A stretch of 64,000 nucleotides of DNA from Phycisphaerae bacterium. GTDB taxonomy: Bacteria > Planctomycetota > Phycisphaerae > UBA1845. Where the stretch lies: NCBI GenBank assembly GCA_029260075.1, contig JAJDDY010000076.1, positions 1-64,000 of the forward strand, read 5' to 3'. Of the stretch, positions 28,601 to 36,348 are shown piece by piece. The notes below the pieces were generated by a model, which was not told where the DNA came from, did no database searches, and saw nothing but the letters and a program-made list of their open reading frames with translations. Within the stretch, counting starts at the first letter, position 1. Each line of letters opens with the position of its first letter. The translations under genes were made by a program, and so were the position numbers.

Positions 28601-28639
28601 ATGTTGACTTCCTGTAGGAATAGCGTATAATGTCAACAT
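28601..28639 (+). promoter_or_regulatory. Strong promoter inside an 8-bp inverted repeat (autoregulator site)
   Basis: TTGACT (28604-28609) and TATAAT (28626-28631) are separated by 16 bp. The whole promoter is bracketed by ATGTTGAC (28601-28608) and GTCAACAT (28632-28639), a perfect inverted repeat. Binding there would occlude RNA polymerase, so the HTH protein encoded next probably represses itself. The predicted +1 rules out the upstream ATG at 28630 as a normal start. Confidence 0.8.
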
Positions 28640-28683
28640 TGACTTCTCTGGAATCTGTGCCGATTGTGTCAACAGGTGAAACC

Positions 28684-29895
28684 ATGATCGCAAAACGAAT
28701 CAGACAGGCAAGAATCGCGTCGGGGATGACCCAAGATGAGGTAGTCGATGCGCTCGCAGCAGAAGGCGTCTCTCTGACCAAGGGAGGGCTGTCGAAGTAC
28801 GAACGCGGCGGTAGCACGCCTCGGCCTACGGTTCTTGTTGCGCTCGGCCGGGTCTTGGGGGTCGAATCGTCCTATTTCTTCGACGAGCCGACCTTGAACG
28901 TCGAGTGGCTTGCATTCCGAAAGGCATCGCGCCTAGGGAAGAAACGCCAGGAACGTGTCAAAGCTCTCGCTGAGTCGCAGCTCGAAGTATTCATGTCACT
29001 TTGGCACGCGCTCGAGCCGACCGTTGGCGATGGAGCGCAACCACCCCGGATCCCTGTCAGGAAGCTAGAAGACGCCGAAGATGCTGCCACATCACTCCGG
29101 TCGCACTGGCGATTGGGGGACCAGCCAATCGATAGCGTGACCGGTGCCATTGAGGATGGTGGCGGCGTAGTCCTGCAATCGGGCGGAGAAGACGATCTCT
29201 TCGACGGGCTTTCGGGTTGGGTAAACCAATCTATCCCGGTCGCTGTCGTCAGCTCGGCAGTGTCCGACGACCGTCGCCGGTTCAGCTTGGCGCACGAACT
29301 TGGGCATCTCTTCATGGATGTTGGCGACGTCGATAACGAAACCGAAGAGAAACTTGCGCACCGGTTTGCTGCTGCATTCCTCGTCACGGCGGCGACCGCG
29401 CGTCGCGAACTTGGCACGCAGCGCCGGCACCTTGACTTCCGCGAGCTAGCCACGCTCAAAACGAAACACGGATTGAGCATGCAGGCCTGGATCTACCGAG
29501 CGGCTGATCTCAGCATCATCGAGCAGTCACACGCGCGAACTCTCTTCATGGAGATGAGTTCCCGTGGATGGCGACGTGTTGAGCCAGTCCAATTTCAGGG
29601 AGCGGAACGTCCGCAGAAGATGCGCCAGTTGGCGATTCGGGCACTTGCCGAGGGATTGCTTACGCACGTGCAAGCTGAGCGCATTTGTCCTGGCGTCACA
29701 TGCGATGTTGATGATAGGCAGCCGATCGGCGCCCTTGACGCCCGCTCACTCCTTCGTATGCCCAAGAACGAGCGGGATAGGTTGATGAGGCAAGCGGCGA
29801 CGTCGGTTGCTGACGAGTACCAGGACGACGGTGGCTTTTCGGGCTTCGAGTCGCTCTCCGAAGGAGACCACTGTGACCAGTCCATCGAAGAGTGA
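28684..29895 (+). CDS. XRE-family HTH fused to ImmA/IrrE metallopeptidase
   Basis: A 403-residue protein with an N-terminal HTH_3 domain (RIRQARIASGMTQDEVVDAL, residues 5-24) and an ImmA/IrrE-type zinc peptidase with HELGHLFMD at 204-212 (HExxH plus downstream E). Such proteins bind DNA and cleave a partner repressor or themselves in response to a signal. ATG at 28684 lies 45 bp after the predicted transcription start. The gene overlaps a MazF-like toxin gene and precedes the CBASS operon, which recalls the CapP-type metallopeptidase regulators of CBASS; that link is inference. Confidence 0.9.
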   Translation: MIAKRIRQARIASGMTQDEVVDALAAEGVSLTKGGLSKYERGGSTPRPTVLVALGRVLGVESSYFFDEPTLNVEWLAFRKASRLGKKRQERVKALAESQLEVFMSLWHALEPTVGDGAQPPRIPVRKLEDAEDAATSLRSHWRLGDQPIDSVTGAIEDGGGVVLQSGGEDDLFDGLSGWVNQSIPVAVVSSAVSDDRRRFSLAHELGHLFMDVGDVDNETEEKLAHRFAAAFLVTAATARRELGTQRRHLDFRELATLKTKHGLSMQAWIYRAADLSIIEQSHARTLFMEMSSRGWRRVEPVQFQGAERPQKMRQLAIRALAEGLLTHVQAERICPGVTCDVDDRQPIGALDARSLLRMPKNERDRLMRQAATSVADEYQDDGGFSGFESLSEGDHCDQSIEE

Positions 29896-30235
29896 TCCGC
29901 TCCGCGGCGAGGTCTGGACCATCAGGTTCGATCCAACCAAGGGCGCAGAGATGGGCAAGACGCGCCCGGCGGTGGTCATCAACCCGCGATCCATCGGAAG
30001 ACTCCCGCTCCGAATCGTTGTGCCCGTCACAGTGTGGGCGGACAGGTATGCCGAAATCCCGTGGCTCGTCCATCTGAGACCCAACGAGCGGAACGGTTTG
30101 GCCAAAGCATCGGTAGCCGACTGCTTTCAGGTGAAGTCGGTGTCTCTGAAGCGGTTTGTTTCGCGTCTGGGCGAACTTCATGCTGACGCTATTGACGAAA
30201 TAGGCGCGGCCATCGCGCTCTGCGTGGGGGCCTAG
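29873..30235 (+). CDS. MazF/PemK-family endoribonuclease toxin-like protein
   Basis: A 120-residue protein with the MazF/PemK core: GEVWTIRFDPTKGAEMGKTRP and then AVVINPRSIGRL, IVVPVT and KASVADCFQVKSVSLKRF are the characteristic strands of this mRNA-interferase family. It starts with GTG at 29873, 23 bp inside the end of the XRE-ImmA gene with GAAGGAG upstream, so it is translationally coupled to it. No small antitoxin of the MazE type is present; the XRE-ImmA protein may serve as regulator or antitoxin. Confidence 0.85.
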   Translation: MTSPSKSDPLRGEVWTIRFDPTKGAEMGKTRPAVVINPRSIGRLPLRIVVPVTVWADRYAEIPWLVHLRPNERNGLAKASVADCFQVKSVSLKRFVSRLGELHADAIDEIGAAIALCVGA

Positions 30236-30352
30236 CGCGACATGATCCGAGTGTTTTCGTACGTCGGGACCTGCATTCAAACGCGGGTCGCAGTCTTATT
30301 TGCAGTGTCCGAGATCGTCGGCAGATGGGTACCGGCGGATTAGAGGCGGTGG

Positions 30353-31324
30353 ATGATGCGTGAGTTAGGTGGAAACGGTTCCCGACTCCAGACGGGACAA
30401 GGACGGCCTTCGGGATACGGGACGGGGAATGTGGAGGCGGTTGGCGTTCTCGACAGCCGTGTGCTTCCGGACCAGGAATTCGCTGGATTGTGGGATGCAA
30501 TCGTGCTTGACCAAGCCCAGAAGGACCGCGTTCTAGGGCAAGCCGTCTTGAACTTCTCTCTGCGTGGCAAGGTCGATCGCGGCCGATTACCTATGCACGG
30601 TTTGATTCTCCTTCACGGCCCGCCGGGGACGGGCAAGACGTCCTTCGCTCGCGCGCTTGCGTCCCGCGTCGCTGAAATCTTTGTTGGCCGTGGGGCGTTT
30701 CTCTTCATCGAGGTTGACCCCCACGGGCTGGCAAGCGCATCGCTAGGCAAGAGCCAGCGTGCCGTAAGCGACTTGCTAGGGCTGACGATCGCCGAGCAGG
30801 CGACACGTGGTCCACTCATCGTGCTGCTTGACGAGGTCGAAGCGCTTGCGGCGGACCGGTCGAAGTTGAGTCTGGACGCCAACCCTATCGATGTCCACCG
30901 TGCCACGGACGCTGTTCTCACGCAATTGGATCAGTTGGCGGGCCGATTCTCAAACCTGCTGTTCCTAGCGACTAGCAACTTCACACGCGCGATAGACAAA
31001 GCGTTGGTGTCGCGAGCTGACCTTGTGGAGTACATCGGGCTGCCCGAAGCCGAAGCGTGTCGCAGGATTCTCATCGATGCCGTTGAAGGGCTCGCCGTCG
31101 CGCATCCCAAGGTACGCGGCGTGCTCAACGAGGCTGCGTTCGAGAGCGCTGTCCGAACCTGCGCGGGGCTCGACGCACGGCAGATTCGAAAGACGGTTCT
31201 GGCCGCTTGTGCGCTCAACAAGAACATTGCTCTTGCCCCGGAACGTCTAACCGCTGAGGACTTGCTCCACGCCGTACAACAGGCGCAGAAACAGGCGGTG
31301 CGAATTAAGGAGGATAGCGAGTGA
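30353..31324 (+). CDS. cap6: TRIP13/Pch2-like AAA+ ATPase of type III CBASS
   Basis: A 323-residue AAA+ ATPase: Walker A GPPGTGKTS (89-97), Walker B LIVLLDEVE (about 155-163) and sensor 1 LATSNFTRAID. In type III CBASS the TRIP13-like protein remodels HORMA proteins and shuts off the CD-NTase. The gene is the first of a five-gene operon with HORMA, CD-NTase and effector genes, which identifies it as the Cap6 component. The next gene begins with a GTG overlapping its stop (GTGA). The first of two adjacent ATGs is annotated as start. Confidence 0.9.
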   Translation: MMRELGGNGSRLQTGQGRPSGYGTGNVEAVGVLDSRVLPDQEFAGLWDAIVLDQAQKDRVLGQAVLNFSLRGKVDRGRLPMHGLILLHGPPGTGKTSFARALASRVAEIFVGRGAFLFIEVDPHGLASASLGKSQRAVSDLLGLTIAEQATRGPLIVLLDEVEALAADRSKLSLDANPIDVHRATDAVLTQLDQLAGRFSNLLFLATSNFTRAIDKALVSRADLVEYIGLPEAEACRRILIDAVEGLAVAHPKVRGVLNEAAFESAVRTCAGLDARQIRKTVLAACALNKNIALAPERLTAEDLLHAVQQAQKQAVRIKEDSE

Positions 31325-31794
31325 CCGTTCTTGCCCGAACCATCCGCGCGACCCCACATCGCGCTTCCAACGAGGCTTGGGATGTCATCGTTGCTTTGCT
31401 TGCTCCAAACGCAGGCCCGGCTCGAGAGGAGTTGAACCGGGTGACTGGGATTGCGTCAGCGCTAATCACATCCGAGGTGCCGAAGGACGATCCGATCGTC
31501 GTTTTGGGTGCTGGCCCGCGCGTACGCATTTACTGTGTCTTCAATGAGGACGCGGTGACAGGCGACAACGCCCGCGAGGAGAAGCTGCCAAGCTCGCCCA
31601 CCGACGGCGATTGGTCGATGAGCCTGCCTTGTCCCGAAGAGGATCTCACGTGGGTCAAGGCGGCGCTGGCAAACAAATCGACGCGCATCACCGCCCGCAA
31701 AGTCGGAGAAGCCGTGGGAGCCCAATCTGACCGGGGCGAAGCGCAGGTCGTAGCATCAACCGCCATCAACAGGGAGGTGTTCCTCCGACCATGA
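31321..31794 (+). CDS. Unassigned CBASS-operon protein between TRIP13 and HORMA
   Basis: A 157-residue soluble protein of no family I can name. Notable segments are REELNRVTGIASALITSE, DPIVVLGAGPRVRIYCVFNE, SPTDGDWSMSLPCPEEDL and STRITARKVGEAV, the last resembling a conserved catalytic or ligand-binding turn. The GTG start overlaps the TRIP13 gene stop, and its own stop overlaps the ATG of the HORMA gene (ATGA at 31791), so it is tightly coupled to both. That position argues for a real CBASS component, possibly a second HORMA-like or closure-motif partner; this is inference. Confidence 0.75.
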   Translation: MTVLARTIRATPHRASNEAWDVIVALLAPNAGPAREELNRVTGIASALITSEVPKDDPIVVLGAGPRVRIYCVFNEDAVTGDNAREEKLPSSPTDGDWSMSLPCPEEDLTWVKAALANKSTRITARKVGEAVGAQSDRGEAQVVASTAINREVFLRP

Positions 31795-32297
31795 GTACAT
31801 TCGTCATCGTCAACACCTTTACCCATTCCGCAACATATGTGGCGGACAAGGTACTGCTTTCGCTCAAGGACATCATCCGCGACAGCGGACTCAGTCCCGA
31901 GAAGCTCGCAAACGAATGGCGCACGCTCCAACACGGGATCAGCACGTGGCTGGCGAGCAAGGATTTGCAAGCTGTGCACCTGGAGGTATTCAATCCCTAT
32001 ACGGATAGCCTGATCGGCCGTTGGGACTTCGACCTTTACTACGGGACGGCAGGCGACGGCGCCATGTGGGTCAACACTGAGGACATCAAATACCACATTC
32101 TTAAGGCTGGCCATTGGCCTTCAACATGCGAATATCGCATCGTCACGACGATAAAGCCCGGCAGCACTCTGGCGAGTGGATGGTCCGGTACTACCTTCCG
32201 TTCGACGGAGGGGTTTGTTCGGCAAAGCATCGGCACCACGATCGACGGCAACGGGTATGTCAGCGCCGGAACGGCGTATTGGAGGAAGTCATCGTGA
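31791..32297 (+). CDS. cap7: Bacterial HORMA-domain protein of type III CBASS
   Basis: A 168-residue protein matching bacterial HORMA proteins from memory: THSATYVADKVLLSLKDIIR near the N-terminus, WRTLQHGISTWLASKDLQAV, VFNPYTDSLIGRWDFDLYYG and a C-terminal SIGTTIDGNG ... GTAYWRK. Known E. coli CBASS HORMA proteins share these blocks. HORMA proteins bind closure peptides and activate the CD-NTase; TRIP13 reverses this. The start overlaps the preceding gene and the CD-NTase start (GTG at 32294) overlaps its stop. Confidence 0.92.
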   Translation: MSTFVIVNTFTHSATYVADKVLLSLKDIIRDSGLSPEKLANEWRTLQHGISTWLASKDLQAVHLEVFNPYTDSLIGRWDFDLYYGTAGDGAMWVNTEDIKYHILKAGHWPSTCEYRIVTTIKPGSTLASGWSGTTFRSTEGFVRQSIGTTIDGNGYVSAGTAYWRKSS

Positions 32298-33187
32298 TCA
32301 ACGTCGCAGATGCCTTTAGCAAGTTCCGCAGCCGTTTGGAATTGACCAACAAAGAGCAGGAGGACGCCTCGCGCAGGCACAAAGAGATTCGCGATTACCT
32401 AAGAACCAAGTTCGACATCGATCGCGATTTTCTGACCGGGTCGTACAAGCGATGGACCAAGACCAAGCCGCTCAAGGACGTGGATATCCTCTGTGTGCTC
32501 GGAGAAAAGGAAAGTCATCGACGAGATGAGCCGCCAGCGGATCTACTCAAGGAATTTGAAGATGCTCTTGTCGCGAAGTACGGCCGGAGCAACGTATCTC
32601 GCCAGCGTCGCTCCGTGACGGTTGACTTCGGCGTCAAACCCAATGCGGACGAAGATACGGATGGAAAAGTCATGAGTTTTGATGTCGTTCCCGCGTTCAA
32701 CAAGAGCAAACACTATGAGATTCCTGATACGAGCAACCCTAATGGATGGACGGAAACCGACCCTGAGATTCACTATCAAAAAGCCGTGGTGGCTCAAGAC
32801 AACTACGACAGGCAATGGAAGGGCATCGTAAGGATGGCCAAGAAGTGGAATGCCCACCGTGAAAAGCCGGTGAAGCCGTCGTTTTTGATCGAGGTAATGG
32901 CTCTGGAACTGCTTGTGCCACCCTTCGGGGGCGATTTTCGTTACGAGCTCAAAGGACTGTTCGCGTCACTGGCCGATCGCATCCACGAAGCCTGGCCTGA
33001 TCCGGCCGGGCTGGGACCGCCGGTAAGCGACGGCATGGACAATACGGCGCGCGACACTGCGAAGCAGGAATTGTTGAGCGCCTCCAATGCGGCTGCCGTT
33101 GCTATTCAGCTTGAACGGACGGGCAAGAACGGCGACGCGCTGCGTGCATGGCGCGACTTGTTCGGTCCGCTTTTTCCACTCTCTTGA
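32294..33187 (+). CDS. CD-NTase (cyclic oligonucleotide synthase) of CBASS
   Basis: A 297-residue nucleotidyltransferase. The catalytic GS (TGSYKR, residues 48-53), the DVD metal-binding pair at 62-64 (PLKDVDILCVLG) and the third Asp at 130 (VMSFDVVPAF) are all present, followed by a helical C-terminal domain. It should make a cyclic di- or trinucleotide when activated by the HORMA protein. Clade C or D is likely given the HORMA/TRIP13 partners, but the exact product cannot be predicted. GTG start overlaps the HORMA gene stop, with GGAGGAAG upstream. Confidence 0.93.
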   Translation: MINVADAFSKFRSRLELTNKEQEDASRRHKEIRDYLRTKFDIDRDFLTGSYKRWTKTKPLKDVDILCVLGEKESHRRDEPPADLLKEFEDALVAKYGRSNVSRQRRSVTVDFGVKPNADEDTDGKVMSFDVVPAFNKSKHYEIPDTSNPNGWTETDPEIHYQKAVVAQDNYDRQWKGIVRMAKKWNAHREKPVKPSFLIEVMALELLVPPFGGDFRYELKGLFASLADRIHEAWPDPAGLGPPVSDGMDNTARDTAKQELLSASNAAAVAIQLERTGKNGDALRAWRDLFGPLFPLS

Positions 33188-33196
33188 CGAGGGCGA

Positions 33197-34687
33197 ATGC
33201 CGATGGCGAACGCAGTTGCAGCGAGACTTAAGGGCGATGACTACCAACATCTCTTTGCGTGGTGGCTCGCATTAGAATTGCTGATGCCACGGCGCACCGT
33301 GGTAACGGTTATCGTCGAGGACGCGAATGCTGTCTCTGTCGACGATGTGACCCTGCTGCGCGAGGAGGGTGCCCAGTTCGCCGACCGTTACCACCAAATC
33401 AAGTACCACGTCGATCATCGGAAGGGTTACTGCGTCGACGCGCTGACGGAACAAGAAGGAAAGAAGTGCAGTCTACTTCAGAAGTGGTTCCGATCCTGGG
33501 AGACTCTGGTCGCGGGTCGTCCGGACCGACCGCTTGAGATTGAGATCGTCAGCAATTGGTCCTGGGTGGCGGGCGACGAATTGGGCGGATTTCTGGATGG
33601 AGTGTCGAACGGCTTTAAGGAAAAGTTCTTCACGGCCCCCGACAAAACTAAGGAATTGACGCTGCGGACGAAGCTGGCGGACCATGTTCGCGCCACACTG
33701 GAGCGTTTTGACGCGTTTGCTCGTACGCTACGATTCCACTTCGGCTCTGGCTGCTGGAAGGACATGATCGAGCGTACAGCAGAGCGGATGGAGAACAATG
33801 GTCTAAGGTATGATGAGAACGCGTTGCTCATGGCTGTTGGCATCGTCAGGGGGTGGGTGAAAGCAGGTCGGCAGGAAATCAACAAGGACGCGCTGGAGGC
33901 GGTCATCGCGCAGCACGATCTTAGATTGCCGAAGGATGAGCGACCTGCAGTCAATATTTACGTGGCGACTATTAAGGACCAGAAGTCTAATATTGCGCCG
34001 GACTATTCTCTCGATTGGCGGCATTACTTCACTGGCAACCCAGCGATGCGGGGGCACGATACGGTGGACCCGGCTGATTGGAACGGCAAAATGCTGCCCG
34101 AACTCCGGCAGATCGAATCGCAGATCTGCTCCGAATCGACGAGTCGATTCGTGCGTGTCCGGGGACTAGCACGCCTGTCGGCGTGGTTTGCGCTCGGCCA
34201 CGTGTTCTCCGATGTGGCGGGGTATACGATCGAGGTCGATCAGCAAGGAGAGCTTTGGCAAAGCGATGCGAATCCAAGCACTGATTTCACCCTCACAAGC
34301 ACCGGCTTCGATGAGATCGCCCTCGATGCGGACGGGGATGTCGTCGCGGTTGGGATCAGTGTAAGCCACAATGCGGAAAGCGATATCCGCCAGCATCTTC
34401 AGCACCGGACTGAGCAGATCAAGGCCGCCATGTTCGTGCGGCCAACCCGGATCCTTGACATGTGTTGTCTACGGCACGCTAGCGATGCTGTGGCTCTTGC
34501 AAATGGCGTGAAACCGTTGATCCGCGACTTCGTCAGTCATCAAAGAGCTCAACGTGTATTTCTGTTTTACGCAGGCCCCTTGAGCGGCGCGTGTTTCATA
34601 GGCCGCCGGTTGAACGCCGTGTGCCGGGAGATTCAGATCATGGAATGGTCGAACCCGGGCTACATGCCATCGTTTACGCTGGCGTGA
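33197..34687 (+). CDS. cap4: Cap4-like CBASS effector: DUF4297 nuclease plus SAVED domain
   Basis: A 496-residue effector. The N-terminal part begins RLKGDDYQHLFAWWLALELL and contains the PD-(D/E)xK-type residues Glu41, Asp49/50 and the QIK at 67-69 (VEDANAVSVDDV; YHQIKYH), as in the DUF4297 nuclease of Cap4. The C-terminal half ends with the SAVED-type pattern GDVVAVGISVSHNAESDI ... VFLFYAGPLSGACFIG, the cyclic-nucleotide sensor. Binding of the messenger should activate indiscriminate dsDNA cleavage and abortive infection. It starts 10 bp after the CD-NTase stop and ends the operon. Converges with the minus-strand six-gene operon. Confidence 0.9.
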   Translation: MPMANAVAARLKGDDYQHLFAWWLALELLMPRRTVVTVIVEDANAVSVDDVTLLREEGAQFADRYHQIKYHVDHRKGYCVDALTEQEGKKCSLLQKWFRSWETLVAGRPDRPLEIEIVSNWSWVAGDELGGFLDGVSNGFKEKFFTAPDKTKELTLRTKLADHVRATLERFDAFARTLRFHFGSGCWKDMIERTAERMENNGLRYDENALLMAVGIVRGWVKAGRQEINKDALEAVIAQHDLRLPKDERPAVNIYVATIKDQKSNIAPDYSLDWRHYFTGNPAMRGHDTVDPADWNGKMLPELRQIESQICSESTSRFVRVRGLARLSAWFALGHVFSDVAGYTIEVDQQGELWQSDANPSTDFTLTSTGFDEIALDADGDVVAVGISVSHNAESDIRQHLQHRTEQIKAAMFVRPTRILDMCCLRHASDAVALANGVKPLIRDFVSHQRAQRVFLFYAGPLSGACFIGRRLNAVCREIQIMEWSNPGYMPSFTLA

Positions 34688-34779
34688 AGCAGGCTGCGAT
34701 TGATGGATACCCCCTGTTGTCGGGTTCGATTCGCGCGGGTGCCCCGCCTCCAAAGGAGAGAGGTCGCCGGCCCAGCCAT

Positions 34780-35610
34780 CTACCCAGGATACTCATCTAT
34801 TGGCATTCCTCCAAGGTTTGTCATTGCCGCGGCGGCCTCGATCGCCCGACCGAAGCGATCATATAACCGTGACGTGTCAATGGAGACGAAGCGAGGTGTC
34901 AGATTGAATCCACCGACCACGTTAGCCCCACCAAGGTAACCAAGAGCCCTAAGGACGAAATTGCCCAAGGTTCCGTCCATCGGCACCACGATGTTGCATT
35001 CACATGCCGCCTTGTCGATGAGAAGTGGGAACATCCGAGTCTGTTTATACCCGCGACTCTTCAGCTCTTTGACGATCAGCTCGGCGCTATCCAGGCTCTC
35101 ATCCACCGATTCCAGATAGCCTCTCTCGTTGTCCGCCGCCAGGACACCGATGACGGGCTGAACACCGAGCTTCTCGCAGATTCTCGCGGCCTGTGTCGCA
35201 AGATAGCATCGTCCCGCTACAGTGGCGTCGTCGTGCTGAACCACCGGCGTCAGAAACCACTCGTTTTCGCGCAAATCCTGAACAAGGCATGGGCACATCA
35301 AGTCCCGGGAGAAACCGAATTGCCGGTTCATGCTCTCATGGTAATGCGTGTAGTAGAGCTGCCCACGTACGACGGCGTCAACACGACCGCTTGCAACCAA
35401 CGACGCGAGCGCCTCACCGATGGCCGGTTCACTTTCAGCGCAAACGCTTTCGTAGCCGGGAACATCGGCTCCCACGGCGACAATATCCGCGAATTGAGCA
35501 CCATCTTCAAGGCCAGCCAGGAACTCCGGCGTGACGCGAACAACTCCAATCGCCACGCGCCGACGTGACGCGCACGCGCTCTTCCGCAATGCTTCCAGCA
35601 GCCCCGTCAT
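34780..35610 (-). CDS. MtxX/Mmp4-like phosphotransacetylase-fold protein
   Basis: A 276-residue protein with the pattern of methanogenesis-marker-4/MtxX, a branch of the phosphate acetyl/butyryl transferase superfamily: RVAIGVVR at the start, SGRVDAVVRGQLYYTHYHES, PVIGVLAADNERGYLESVDE, the block VPMDGTLGNFVLRALGYLGG and VSIDTSRLYDRFG. The family's reaction is unknown; a role in activated acyl or phosphoryl transfer is inferred only from the fold. It is the last gene of a six-gene operon and is not in a methanogen context. ATG at 35610 (GGAAGA upstream) is preferred; an upstream GTG at 35667 is possible. Confidence 0.75.
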   Translation of the reverse strand: MTGLLEALRKSACASRRRVAIGVVRVTPEFLAGLEDGAQFADIVAVGADVPGYESVCAESEPAIGEALASLVASGRVDAVVRGQLYYTHYHESMNRQFGFSRDLMCPCLVQDLRENEWFLTPVVQHDDATVAGRCYLATQAARICEKLGVQPVIGVLAADNERGYLESVDESLDSAELIVKELKSRGYKQTRMFPLLIDKAACECNIVVPMDGTLGNFVLRALGYLGGANVVGGFNLTPRFVSIDTSRLYDRFGRAIEAAAAMTNLGGMPIDEYPG

Positions 35611-35673
35611 GATGCAATCTTCCCGAGAGTCACTGTTCCGGCTTGCACCCAACTGTACATTGAACACGCCGGA

Positions 35674-36348
35674 TCATTCCGCGCCGGCGGTCAGCAACCC
35701 CTTGCTGCGAAGCTGCGCATGTAGGTCCGCCCAGAATTTCGCGTGAGCATCGATCCCTGCCTGGGTCCAGGTAGCACGCGCGGCATGCATCTTTTCCCTG
35801 TCCTTGGTTTCGGCTTGCTCTTCCAGATACTGAATCGCGGCGTCGATATGCTCGGCGTGCTGTGCTTCGACTTCGGTTCGATGGGCTGCGAAGTACGCCA
35901 GATCGAGGTTGTCGCCGCCAAGCTTTCGCCGGAGACATTCCTCCAAAGGTTGGAGGAACGTCTGGGAGATCGCCTCTGTACCCGGGCCCAGCACGCATAG
36001 GCTTTCGTATGTGTTCTGCTCGGCGAAAACGTCGTAGAACCAGTTCTCCGCTGCCCGGGTCTCGTCCGTGGGATGATATTGCTCCACACCGGCGACACCG
36101 AAGGACGCCATCGTGCGGTCCAGCAAAGCCAAGTGTGAAGGCTCCCCGTCAAGAGAGCCGCATTCCTCGACTAGATTGGGCAACAACCACTGCCAGATGC
36201 GCTCGTGTTCGGATCGGCCGATCACCAAAGCCAGCCACTGCGGAAACCGGTGGACTAAATAGCGGTATTCAAGGAGCACCGTCTCCACGGCCCGTCGCGG
36301 AATATCGCGCAACCATTCGACATCAATCACATGTGCGCTCGTTCCCAT
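35674..36348 (-). CDS. Haem-oxygenase-like di-iron oxidase/oxygenase (HDO-type)
   Basis: A 224-residue all-helical protein that looks like an 'iron-containing redox enzyme' of the haem-oxygenase-like superfamily (relatives: CADD, PqqC, TenA-fold proteins). Ligand candidates are Glu in LVEECGS (about residue 62), the acidic YHPTDETRAAE segment (about 90-100), Glu in YESLCVLGPGTEAISQTF and the final cluster AAHRTEVEAQHAEHIDAA with the H-x3-E-x3-H-x2-H spacing. Such enzymes oxidise amino- or fatty-acid substrates with O2. Its ATG is adjacent to the upstream stop codon, and the downstream gene starts within 65 bp, so it is in the operon. Substrate unknown. Confidence 0.75.
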   Translation of the reverse strand: MGTSAHVIDVEWLRDIPRRAVETVLLEYRYLVHRFPQWLALVIGRSEHERIWQWLLPNLVEECGSLDGEPSHLALLDRTMASFGVAGVEQYHPTDETRAAENWFYDVFAEQNTYESLCVLGPGTEAISQTFLQPLEECLRRKLGGDNLDLAYFAAHRTEVEAQHAEHIDAAIQYLEEQAETKDREKMHAARATWTQAGIDAHAKFWADLHAQLRSKGLLTAGAE

